From Puniceibacterium sediminis (GTDB taxonomy: Bacteria; Pseudomonadota; Alphaproteobacteria; Rhodobacterales; Rhodobacteraceae): a stretch of 64,000 bases of DNA. This document shows, piece by piece, positions 1 through 7,941 of this stretch (positions are counted from its first letter, which is position 1; every line of letters begins with the position of its first letter). Both the position numbers and the translations under genes were made by a program. The notes beneath the pieces are model-generated. The model did not search any database and was not told the DNA's origin. It saw only the letters and a list, made by a program, of their open reading frames with translations. The DNA lies in NCBI RefSeq assembly GCF_900188035.1, contig NZ_FZNN01000004.1, positions 1 to 64,000 of the forward strand, written 5' to 3'.

Positions 1-222
1 CACGCTGACGAAATCGGGGGACATTACCAGCCTGTCACCCTGATCGAAGCCGGGAAACTCTGCCTTCGGGCGGTCCAACGTTGGGGGTCGGATCAACTCA
101 AACCCGGAGTCTCGCTCACGCTGGATAAAAGTTGGGGGCAACGTCACGGTCCGCCGCGCAATCTCACGGATCGGCAGCTTATCCCGTAACCGTAGCTTCC
201 GTATGATGTTCAAAAGTCCCAT
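1..222 (-). pseudogene. IstA-like transposase N-terminus, chimeric fragment
   Basis: A frame starting with ATG at 222 stays open for 74 codons to the window edge. Residues 1-25 (beginning MGLLNIIRKLRLRDK and ending REIARRT) match the start of IS21-type IstA transposases, which is a helix-turn-helix region. The expected continuation of that helix (GLSRNTI-like) is missing. From residue 26 the sequence no longer resembles IstA. The simplest reading is a deletion or recombination joining the istA start to foreign sequence, but a divergent functional gene running off the window is possible. Confidence 0.45.
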
Positions 223-335
223 GTGTATCACTCCAGTGTCCCCCGCTGCGCATGGCGCTGGGGGAAGGCTCACATGGGTCAAATCTCAATGGAAATTATG
301 CCGCTACCCGGGTCACTTCTGGGTGGAAATCAACA
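1..335 (-). mobile_element. IS21-family insertion sequence end (partial)
   Basis: Read on the minus strand, the end at 335 begins TGTTGATTTCCACCC, followed by GAAGTGACCC and, further in, GATTTGACCCATG. This is the repeated terminal pattern I know from IS21-family ends, and a transposase-like start codon lies just inside it at 222. Only this end is in the window, so the element's size and its other end are unknown. No target duplication can be seen. The reading frame behind it is chimeric (see the istA entry), so this may be a dead remnant. Confidence 0.65.
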
Positions 336-450
336 CGCGAATGTAGAAAACCAATTCTGAAGCTCCAGAAACCCCTAAAAGTAATCCGAACGCAACGTAG
401 CACAGATGTAGGTTTCACTGCTATGATAGATCAAGAAAGGAGAAGCTTCT

Positions 451-1260
451 GTGACCGAAGGGCCGTGTATCGATGTTTGGGATCTTGGCACGTTCGACGA
501 AGATTTGCGCTTGATACTCGACGAGAGAGCTGACCTGATCCGGGATTACTTTTTGCGGGAACGTGTAGTCTTCGAGACCTATGATCTTGCCCAAGGCATT
601 GATCGACCATCTTTCCGACCACCAAATAGGCTGGCTCCGGATTTTATTCGACTGAACGAAAACCTTATTGCGCCGATGGAGGAACGCCGGATGCGGGCTT
701 TCCACTATACCAGGATGACCGACTTTGAAGTAACTCAAATTTTAGAAAATGGGATCCAACTATCGACCCCTGAGAGTCTTCGCCACAGGATTGGCGCATT
801 AGTTCGGATCGGAGCACTCGCTCTCGAAGATGCAGAGATGATGGAATCTGAAAGTCCATTTCACACCCAGATGCATGCGAGATGCGGAAAATTTTGGATG
901 GCATCACATCCTATTCCGATTGAAAATAGTGGCGTTGATCGCCTTTTGGAATACTGGGGTGGGGAGGTTGCCTCATTTCACCTTACGGACGAAGATCTTC
1001 TTGAACGGCTTGCAATGATTGGTCAGCCACGCGTAATCGAGATCTCTGTCCCTCTCTCGGCAACCAAGCATAGCATCTCCGCTGCGCAAGCCGTCGTGGC
1101 GACCTTTGGCCGATCTCTTGGTTGTCCCGCGGATCCGAGGGAATTCGACCTTTATATTGAAGCCGTATTGCCAGCGGAAGCTATACTTAGTGTTCACACC
1201 ATCGGTGATGTAGGCTTTAAGATATTGGGAAAAACTTATCAGCCCGGTTTCATGCCTTAA
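451..1260 (+). CDS. Hypothetical protein, possible cargo gene of the accessory region
   Basis: The 269-residue product is not a family I can name. It starts at GTG with a good ribosome site, AAGGAG at 437-442, and a -10-like TATGAT lies at 422-427. No signal peptide or membrane segment is seen. The centre holds AFHYTRMTDFEV near residue 82 followed by an ILENGI stretch. This loosely resembles the start of ADP-ribosyltransferase-fold toxins such as DarT (H-x-T then I-x-x-x-G), but that is a weak inference. It lies between an IS21 end and the recombinase operon, is transcribed toward that operon, and is lower in GC than the core genes, consistent with acquired cargo. Confidence 0.6.
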   Translation: MTEGPCIDVWDLGTFDEDLRLILDERADLIRDYFLRERVVFETYDLAQGIDRPSFRPPNRLAPDFIRLNENLIAPMEERRMRAFHYTRMTDFEVTQILENGIQLSTPESLRHRIGALVRIGALALEDAEMMESESPFHTQMHARCGKFWMASHPIPIENSGVDRLLEYWGGEVASFHLTDEDLLERLAMIGQPRVIEISVPLSATKHSISAAQAVVATFGRSLGCPADPREFDLYIEAVLPAEAILSVHTIGDVGFKILGKTYQPGFMP

Positions 1261-1446
1261 AGCCCGTTAAACACAGCACTACGATATGTCACCGGTCAAG
1301 TACCACTGCTCGTCCCCAAAAATGCAAATTACCACTATTGAAATACAAAATTGTCGACCCCAAAATCTGGTTAGGTCGAAATCGTGGACCGCATTACTAT
1401 GCATAGCAGTAACTCCAGACCGCAAGGCGAACACTTCTGCCTGCGC

Positions 1447-3534
1447 CTAATTTTCAAGCAAGGAAAATAAACCAGTTTCCCTTCTATCAGGGTTGGGCCG
1501 ACTCATTACAGCCTCTTCGAATACGCTCCGGTTTCCGACAAGCACAACTTGTTCTTGAGCTCTAGTAATCGCGGTATAGAGTAACGTCCGGTCTAATATT
1601 AGACTTCTAACCACAGGGATGATTACCCTTTTAAATTGGCTTCCCTGACTCTTGTGACATGTTATCGCATAGGCGTGGTCAATATTGCCTATAGCCTCGT
1701 CAGGGATTGTCTTTAGTTCACCGTCGAATTCGATCTCAAGGCCGACAGTAGCTTTCTGAACGATACCCAGGGACCCATTCATCAGACCGATATCATAGTC
1801 ATTGACGTTCCAAATCACCGGCTCTCCCTCCGCGTAATTGAGACGCTCCGGTCGAGCCGGTGACAGCAAGCGGTGGAACAGGTCATTGATCGTCTTTGTG
1901 CCGGCAGGACCATTCTTTACGGCCCCGACGATCTGGGTGTCACCTATACCACCAAGGTCATTCGTGACGTCTAAGACGGTATCGGCAATATGGTCCATGA
2001 CGCAGTCGATAAATGATACGCCGACGTCCATACCCTTGTATTTGTTCAGGGATGGCACGATCCCGTTCCGGATGGCAGCGCTAATTTGAGGGATACCGGT
2101 TGATGCAGTTTGCCGATGGACCTCCGTGAGTTTAACATGAGGAACGCTCTCAGTCTCGCATAGAGCATGAAAAACGAGACCAAATCCAATCGGCGGAAGT
2201 TGCGCAGGATCACCGACGAGCAACAAACGGCACCCTGGATCCATCCGCCTCAGGATGCGATACATCATCGGTAGGTCGACCATCGACGTTTCATCGATGA
2301 TCAGAGTCGATTCAGCGCCGAGTTTTATCTGTCCCGTGTCTACGGCATGCAAAAAACTCATGATTGTTTTGGCCGGACGACTGGTTGCCTCTGTCATTCG
2401 TTTTGCCGCACGACCAGCAAGGGCCATCTGGTGAATGTGTCCACCACGTCTTTCAGACATTTCGTGGATGGCTTTAAGTACGGTTGTCTTACCGACGCCC
2501 GCACCCCCGGTAATAACGCTCACGGGAGCCCTGAGTGCCATCCTAATTGCTGCGAGCTGGGCTTTGTTGAGGGAGATTTTTTCCTTCGCCTCGAAAGTGG
2601 TCAGTATTGTGTCCAGACCATCGTCAGCGTTCATTGGGAGAGTTGGTTGCCTGGATTCCTCCCCCCCGCAGTTCATTGCCCTAACACGTTCGGAAATGAA
2701 CCGCTCCATTGCAGCCGGTCCAACACCCTGCAGCCCCACTGCGACTTCGACAACAGCGTGATCTGCAAGAGCTAATTTGAGGGCTCGCTCAGCGGTCTCA
2801 TCACCACATCCAAGCAACCGGCGAACGTGCGCAAGGAAACTCGGCCTCTTCGTCACGGTGTGGCTGGATTGAAGGCGTTGATAACCGACGGCTTCTGCAG
2901 CAGCTACCAGCCGACGCTCATCGTGGTGATCAACGCCAATGGATAAAGCAACCCGATCTGCCTGACGCCATGTGGTAAAAGCCAAGAGGCGATATGGGTT
3001 CTCATCGAGTTTTTCAATGACACTATTTTCATAGATGGCAATTAATTTGTGTGAAATTTCCATCGGCAAGCCGTGGCAGTCCAAATATCGATAAACGTCC
3101 GCTTCGATAGATAGCGCCCTCCAGCCGTCCACCATAACTTTAGCGAGTTCGATGCCGATAATTCTTTTGAAGGCCTCGACATTGCCGAGGTCAAGCATTT
3201 CATATATGGTTTCGCCGAACTCATTCCATAGACTTCCAGCTCGAGCCGGACCTATACCCGGAAATAGTTTTGACTTGGAAATTGCTGAGATAATGAGATT
3301 GCCCGAAGGCTTCTGCAAAACGGCTTTATCGATTACGATCTGACTGCCATAGTCAGGATGGTCTTTGATCTTACCGGAGATTTTCCAAATTTCACCAGGC
3401 ACCGGAGGGCGAGGCATAACCGAGCGTCCGGCAAGGAATCGGTGCCGTTGGCGCGAAAGCGTGGCCGCGTTAAACACCGCGCCGCCATGCACGCCCTCCC
3501 ACAGAATATTTTCAATAACAACAGTTTGTGTCAT
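1447..3534 (-). CDS. RecD-like superfamily 1B DNA helicase
   Basis: The 695-residue protein has the full set of SF1B (RecD/RecD2/TraA) helicase motifs: Walker A GGAGVGKT at 343-350, Walker B/DEAD-like LIIDETSM at 411-418, motif III GDPAQLPP at 441-448, EVHRQ at 471-475, motif V ITCHKSQG near 624-631 and motif VI LLYTAITRAQ at 651-660. The first 300 residues hold helix-hairpin-helix-like stretches (FPGIGPARAG near 91-100) as in RecD2. It would unwind DNA 5' to 3' using ATP. Its ATG overlaps the stop of the preceding gene by four bases (ATGA), making it the last gene of the recombinase operon. A helicase here suggests DNA processing during movement of the element, but that role is inferred. Confidence 0.85.
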   Translation of the reverse strand: MTQTVVIENILWEGVHGGAVFNAATLSRQRHRFLAGRSVMPRPPVPGEIWKISGKIKDHPDYGSQIVIDKAVLQKPSGNLIISAISKSKLFPGIGPARAGSLWNEFGETIYEMLDLGNVEAFKRIIGIELAKVMVDGWRALSIEADVYRYLDCHGLPMEISHKLIAIYENSVIEKLDENPYRLLAFTTWRQADRVALSIGVDHHDERRLVAAAEAVGYQRLQSSHTVTKRPSFLAHVRRLLGCGDETAERALKLALADHAVVEVAVGLQGVGPAAMERFISERVRAMNCGGEESRQPTLPMNADDGLDTILTTFEAKEKISLNKAQLAAIRMALRAPVSVITGGAGVGKTTVLKAIHEMSERRGGHIHQMALAGRAAKRMTEATSRPAKTIMSFLHAVDTGQIKLGAESTLIIDETSMVDLPMMYRILRRMDPGCRLLLVGDPAQLPPIGFGLVFHALCETESVPHVKLTEVHRQTASTGIPQISAAIRNGIVPSLNKYKGMDVGVSFIDCVMDHIADTVLDVTNDLGGIGDTQIVGAVKNGPAGTKTINDLFHRLLSPARPERLNYAEGEPVIWNVNDYDIGLMNGSLGIVQKATVGLEIEFDGELKTIPDEAIGNIDHAYAITCHKSQGSQFKRVIIPVVRSLILDRTLLYTAITRAQEQVVLVGNRSVFEEAVMSRPNPDRRETGLFSLLEN

Positions 3535-3917
3535 ATTATGACGCGTATGCCCAGCTCGATCATTTCTTCAATGTGTTTGAACCGTTTCAATTTTTGGCGC
3601 AGATCGTACACTTCTGCTATCAATGAGCTGTTTGTTTGCTGTAACGCCGTTATTTGGCGCTCAAGGGCGATACGTTCGGCATCGGTATTTCCGTCTCGAG
3701 CTTCAATACCTTTCAAACCCTTGTGCTTGATAGCTTCATTCAGTAATTTTTTGGCTTGAGGATTCTTGTAGAGTATTTGGCGGTCAAATCCGCAGGCTTC
3801 AGCAATTCCCGACATGTAAGCTTTGCCTCCACGGGCCGGGATTGCATCTATAGAGGACAAATAACTTAACAGTTTTTTGACGTTGTCGGATCCTTGGTCA
3901 CGTCCAGATTTACTCAT
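3531..3917 (-). CDS. Small DNA-binding-like coiled-coil protein, TnpC/DUF6262-like
   Basis: This 128-residue charged protein has an N-terminal part that could form a helix-turn-helix (residues 12-65, including FDRQILYKNPQAKKLL) and a C-terminal coiled coil (about 80-118, with ALQQTNSSLIAEVYDL). The plan matches the small third protein (TnpC, about 125 residues) of Tn554-type transposons and DUF6262 proteins found beside tyrosine recombinases. I infer the relation from size, architecture and position, not from alignment. It overlaps the upstream gene by 8 bases and the helicase gene by 4, so it is probably translationally coupled to both. Confidence 0.6.
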   Translation of the reverse strand: MSKSGRDQGSDNVKKLLSYLSSIDAIPARGGKAYMSGIAEACGFDRQILYKNPQAKKLLNEAIKHKGLKGIEARDGNTDAERIALERQITALQQTNSSLIAEVYDLRQKLKRFKHIEEMIELGIRVII

Positions 3918-4377
3918 CTTTTGCTCGCTTGAAATTTGTCATTCCCGAGACTTTTTTTTTAGGTTTTCGAGCACTGGTTAATTCCCGGTCAATGGAAGGT
4001 AGGGCCGCATTGAGATTATTTTCTGCCAAGCCTTTGGCTGACGCATTGTATTGCCAGCGTACGAATTGCCCCAGTAAATCATTGTTTTCTTTAGTGAGTC
4101 GGCGATTCTCAGCCTCGACGCGTTCCAAACGTTCCAGCAATTTCGCCTCCACATCAGAGAGATGCGCTATCGAACTACCACGTTCATTTCTGACATGGGA
4201 TTTCCGAGAGTTGAACGCGGACTTGATCCGGCTATGTTTTTCGAGACCCTGCCGTGAATAGAGACCACAGACAGGTTCAACCTTTGCAATCAGTAAATTC
4301 CAAGTAAGCTTTCCGGTCCAACCATCAATTATCTGAACGATTATGCCAATCTTCTGGTCAGTGAGGTGTTTTTTCAT
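3910..4377 (-). CDS. Small coiled-coil protein of the recombinase operon
   Basis: This 155-residue protein has no name I recognise. Residues 18-53 contain GWTGKLTWNLL and a YSRQGLEKHSRIKSAF stretch, a pattern I associate with small proteins accompanying integrase clusters. Residues 72-105 form a likely coiled coil (ERLERVEAENRRL), and the C-terminus is very basic (SARKPKKK). No enzyme motif is visible. The ATG overlaps the stop of the large recombinase by four bases (ATGA), and its own end overlaps the next small gene by eight. It is likely a DNA-binding or scaffolding partner of the recombinases. Confidence 0.6.
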   Translation of the reverse strand: MKKHLTDQKIGIIVQIIDGWTGKLTWNLLIAKVEPVCGLYSRQGLEKHSRIKSAFNSRKSHVRNERGSSIAHLSDVEAKLLERLERVEAENRRLTKENNDLLGQFVRWQYNASAKGLAENNLNAALPSIDRELTSARKPKKKVSGMTNFKRAKDE

Positions 4378-6422
4378 AGTCTACCTCTTTTCAGTGCGCG
4401 GAAGTCGGAGAGAATTCTTGAGTCGACATCGTCGCTGAGTTTTCGGTCGTCAATTGCATTGGCAATCGGGCTGTATTCCTCAAGGTTGGACAGTTGGATA
4501 ACCGAACCGTCTTGCACCAATGGGTCTTCAAAAATCTCGATGAGACTTTGCAGCCGGGCAGCGGTCCTCTCGTGGTGGTGAAGCCATCGGTCTGCTCCGA
4601 AGGAATCATCTTCCATTGCCACCTTTGCGCTTTCAATTTGATCATTGACAAGCTCCAGGGAGGCTCGGATGCGCGTGGCTTTCGCGGCATCTCCTTTTAT
4701 GCAAACATGCTCAGTGCAATTGATGCAATCACGATGCCGTTGGCAAGGTAGCATGGCGAAATCGTGGATGCAAAATCCGAACTCGGTTGTGTGTGCTGTC
4801 GGAAATTTCATCTGAAGGAAATCCTCCTGCGTCACAGGAACTTTGCCGATAATCTCGGCCAGTGGGCCAAGCATGTTTGATGTTCCGAGTTGCCCCCGAA
4901 CAATCATCAACATTTCGTCGGAGGAGACATGATCATAGTCGCGGTTTTGCCGAATATCCCTTCGTCCGGACCATTTGGCAATATCGAGTTGAGAAAGACC
5001 TCCTCTCTGTGCGATGGTATTCAGCCAATGACGAAACTGGTGTGTTCTGATTTGGATACAGGAACCATCGTCGGCGTGAAGGCGGAGACGGGTAAACAGA
5101 GATGATTTTCCGTGATTGGTCCCATTACCCAGGCCGTTATATATTTTGTCAGAACTGATCGGTTCAATCATGCAGGGGATAGTTGCTTTATCTTGATGAA
5201 ACAGGCTGTATGGGGCTACCATAAGTGCTTCGCTAAAGGTCATTCCTGTCTCTCGATCATATACCGGAAAGTCCTTAGGAAGCAGGGTTAAAACCGCCTT
5301 TTGAACGTCGACAAACCTGACATGGTTACTGTTGCTAATCTTTTGGATGGGAATACCCTTATTTTTCATCCATTGGTTGATTGTGGAGTGATTCTTAATT
5401 CCAAGCGCGTGACAGAAGTCTTGGACGGCGGAGATTGTTTGCGTTCGGAGATATTCGTATTCAGGGGGCAACCACATTGAACCAGGATTGGATTCGTACC
5501 ATTGCGCCATCGACCGCGCATCGTCGGTTTCCTTGCGAATTTTTCTTATGGCTTCTTTTGCTACATCACTCATAGTGGTGCCGATCCACTTTACATAGGG
5601 ATCGGCGTCCTTTGATGGCCACCACCTAAGCCCGTAAGCCACAGATCCATCGGGTTGAATTCGTTCGACTACACAATTGGTAGGTAGGCGGAAGATTTCA
5701 TTAATCCGGTTGGGTGCTGCGGTGAGCAGTGCTCCCGTTGAAGCAATGATGATGTCGTTCTGTTCGGTCGCCAGTTGGAACGCTTTTGCTAGGGCATCGA
5801 TGGCACCGGATGTGGGCAGCTTGTCGAGTCTATTTTCGTCAAAATTCTTTCCGACCCTATTGCGGTCGTTGTTGCGTTTCAGGTTGTGTTTCCATTGGAA
5901 CCGAACCGGAACAAGACTGTGGGTGTTCAAGAATTCGGCAACCAACTGGAGTTGCCCGGCGGTGCGATATGCTGTGGAAGTGTTGTATTTTTCCTTGATC
6001 AATGCTTGTGCTCGGTTGAACACCTCTGGATCGACTTCGACGATACTGGGGGTTTCATGAACCAAAGTTAATGCGCGCTCCAAGGCGCGGAGCGCAGCGA
6101 GACGGTTGTTGAAGCTTTTTGTCGGCTTCATGGCATGCTGATAACGCATATATGAGCGCGCAAAGTTCAGAAACGGCATTGCCAGTAATGGAGCGTTAGG
6201 GTTGCTCTTTTTGGCGTCGTGGTTAACCCAACTGTAGGGCAAGCGCCCATTTCTCCCCCGCACGTCAATATAATTACTCACGTCCCACGATGGAGAATCC
6301 CATTCCAAATCATCACCGAAGACCGTTAAGCGATCACGGCAGAGCACAATGAAGTCGTGAATGTTTTGAGCGGCTTCATTGTCGGGTTTCGCGGAAAAAA
6401 GAATGATTTCAACCACGGTCAA
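4374..6422 (-). CDS. Large tyrosine recombinase (third of three), TnpB-like with zinc-binding tail
   Basis: The 682-residue protein keeps a tyrosine recombinase catalytic pattern: Arg239 in AAPNRINEI, HQFRHW at 461-466 giving the His and second Arg, Trp484 in KWSGR, and a candidate nucleophile Tyr496 in RDYDH. Between the catalytic parts sits a long insert (about 270-450). After the domain, residues 551-574 hold C-x-H, C-x2-H-x2-C-x2-C and H-x-C, a dense likely zinc site, and the last 100 residues are helical. Tn554 TnpB (about 630 residues) is the closest plan I know. It begins with TTG at 6422, overlapping the previous gene by 14 bases; a GTG two codons in is an alternative. Confidence 0.75.
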   Translation of the reverse strand: MTVVEIILFSAKPDNEAAQNIHDFIVLCRDRLTVFGDDLEWDSPSWDVSNYIDVRGRNGRLPYSWVNHDAKKSNPNAPLLAMPFLNFARSYMRYQHAMKPTKSFNNRLAALRALERALTLVHETPSIVEVDPEVFNRAQALIKEKYNTSTAYRTAGQLQLVAEFLNTHSLVPVRFQWKHNLKRNNDRNRVGKNFDENRLDKLPTSGAIDALAKAFQLATEQNDIIIASTGALLTAAPNRINEIFRLPTNCVVERIQPDGSVAYGLRWWPSKDADPYVKWIGTTMSDVAKEAIRKIRKETDDARSMAQWYESNPGSMWLPPEYEYLRTQTISAVQDFCHALGIKNHSTINQWMKNKGIPIQKISNSNHVRFVDVQKAVLTLLPKDFPVYDRETGMTFSEALMVAPYSLFHQDKATIPCMIEPISSDKIYNGLGNGTNHGKSSLFTRLRLHADDGSCIQIRTHQFRHWLNTIAQRGGLSQLDIAKWSGRRDIRQNRDYDHVSSDEMLMIVRGQLGTSNMLGPLAEIIGKVPVTQEDFLQMKFPTAHTTEFGFCIHDFAMLPCQRHRDCINCTEHVCIKGDAAKATRIRASLELVNDQIESAKVAMEDDSFGADRWLHHHERTAARLQSLIEIFEDPLVQDGSVIQLSNLEEYSPIANAIDDRKLSDDVDSRILSDFRALKRGRL

Positions 6423-7941
6423 TGTTCTTTTCTGGCTTCATTAAATTGCATCTGTTGACGACATCAGCCACAGCCAAGATGGTATGATCGTTGATCGCAG
6501 CCATCCGCTCATCATTGGTGGTTGCATGAATCCTTTCTCGCTCTGCCACAAGTGAGTCAAGAAGGTCTTCATGTGGCGCCTCGAGCCAAGGTTGGAAATT
6601 TCGGCACGTGTAGCACGATATGGGTGCCTGGCCATCACAGAAGCCGTATTTGCCGCATGAACCTACGCTTCCAAGATCGGGACTTCCAATCCGGCTGGAG
6701 AAGTCGTCACCACGTTGTGCAAATGTTTCGTTCTGGACGATGAGGCCCATAAAAGACTGTGCTATCGGCGCCAATTCCAGCGCAGTTGCCTTGTCTATCC
6801 GCCTGGTCATTGCCGGAGTTGCCTGGACATATACACCGACATTTTGGGTGTCGGAATGATCGAGAAGGTCCGCAATAATCAACTCGCCATGGCCTTCCTC
6901 GGCGGCTCTTGTGGCAGTAGTGTGACGGAACCGACGTGGAAAGATTTTGACTTTTTTGCCTGTACGTTCGGATTGCACGTTTAGTCTATTACATGTTAGG
7001 ATAATCCGATGACCAAGTTGTTGTGCTGTCGCGTGATATGCGAGGCTTGGTGGCATAGGGTTGCCTTTTCGAGGGAACAAAGGAAGTTCTGGAACTGGGA
7101 CTTCACCGCGTTCAAAATTATGCGCCAGGTGATGCAACCAAGCTTCGAGAAGTTTGCCGAGTTCGGGTATCAGGGTGCGTGGTTTCAACTGACTACGAGA
7201 GAGTGTGCTGCGTTGTTTGGCGCGAGGCACATTCAATATGTAGAGAGGCGAGCCATCGTCAGCGTGAAAGGCAGATAGGTCTTGGATCTTCAGAGAAGCC
7301 AATTGTTTCGGACGGACACCAAAAATCATGGTCAGTATCACCAGCAAGTAGTCCTCAGTAGTAATATTTCCAGCTGCAAACTCTGCATTTAGACGCAATG
7401 AGATGGACTGTAATTCGAGGTCTGTGAAAGGACCAGTTTCAGGGTCCATTGTGCTAACAGCTTCGCCCTTCATATTGCCTCTGATGCGGACCTCGTTGAA
7501 GAACTTTGGAATGCTTGGATCTACTGTCTCGAGGTTCAAATCGTGCCATTTCTTGAAAAATCCACCAAGGGCACCGAGTAAATATTCGGTTCGGACGTTA
7601 AGTTTTGATTTGAAATTAATTATATCCAGCGTTTCAATTCTTGAAACGGGAAATCGATCATCAGAGAAGCTTCGAATAAGTTGGCAAAAACGCATAAACA
7701 AATTTTTGGCATGTGAGGTTGAGTGGTTTTGAAGATACCAAGATACGACATATTTGAAGTCGCGTAGGACGACGGTCGTCAAGAGTTTTTTCACTTGATC
7801 AAATTTGAAGTGATGCACTGCGGATGAATCCGCTACCTTCCAGAAGTCATCTTGAGGATGAAATTCGGCTCCTTCTGCGGTGAAGGCGACCTCGGGGAGA
7901 GAAATAACTTGAGTGGTTATAGTACGTGCTTTAGCTTTCAT
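6409..7941 (-). CDS. Tyrosine recombinase (second of three) with cysteine cluster
   Basis: I place the start at ATG 7941, which overlaps the upstream stop by 11 bases and gives 510 residues; an upstream in-frame start would overlap the first recombinase by over 100 bases. Catalytic residues: Arg210 in FGVRPKQL, Arg339 in RRFRHTTATR, His362 in LDHSD, Tyr371 in GVYVQ. The residue that should be His in the HxxR box is Arg336, an unusual substitution. Residues 429-446 hold four cysteines (SCGKYGFC and SCYTC) followed by FQPW, a likely zinc knuckle. It resembles the middle recombinases of multi-integrase modules. Confidence 0.75.
   Translation of the reverse strand: MKAKARTITTQVISLPEVAFTAEGAEFHPQDDFWKVADSSAVHHFKFDQVKKLLTTVVLRDFKYVVSWYLQNHSTSHAKNLFMRFCQLIRSFSDDRFPVSRIETLDIINFKSKLNVRTEYLLGALGGFFKKWHDLNLETVDPSIPKFFNEVRIRGNMKGEAVSTMDPETGPFTDLELQSISLRLNAEFAAGNITTEDYLLVILTMIFGVRPKQLASLKIQDLSAFHADDGSPLYILNVPRAKQRSTLSRSQLKPRTLIPELGKLLEAWLHHLAHNFERGEVPVPELPLFPRKGNPMPPSLAYHATAQQLGHRIILTCNRLNVQSERTGKKVKIFPRRFRHTTATRAAEEGHGELIIADLLDHSDTQNVGVYVQATPAMTRRIDKATALELAPIAQSFMGLIVQNETFAQRGDDFSSRIGSPDLGSVGSCGKYGFCDGQAPISCYTCRNFQPWLEAPHEDLLDSLVAERERIHATTNDERMAAINDHTILAVADVVNRCNLMKPEKNIDRG

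Noticed and set aside
1261-1446. Left end or direct repeat of the recombinase element
   Set aside because: ATAGCAG occurs both near 1403 and near 9272, but seven shared bases are not enough for an attachment-site pair.
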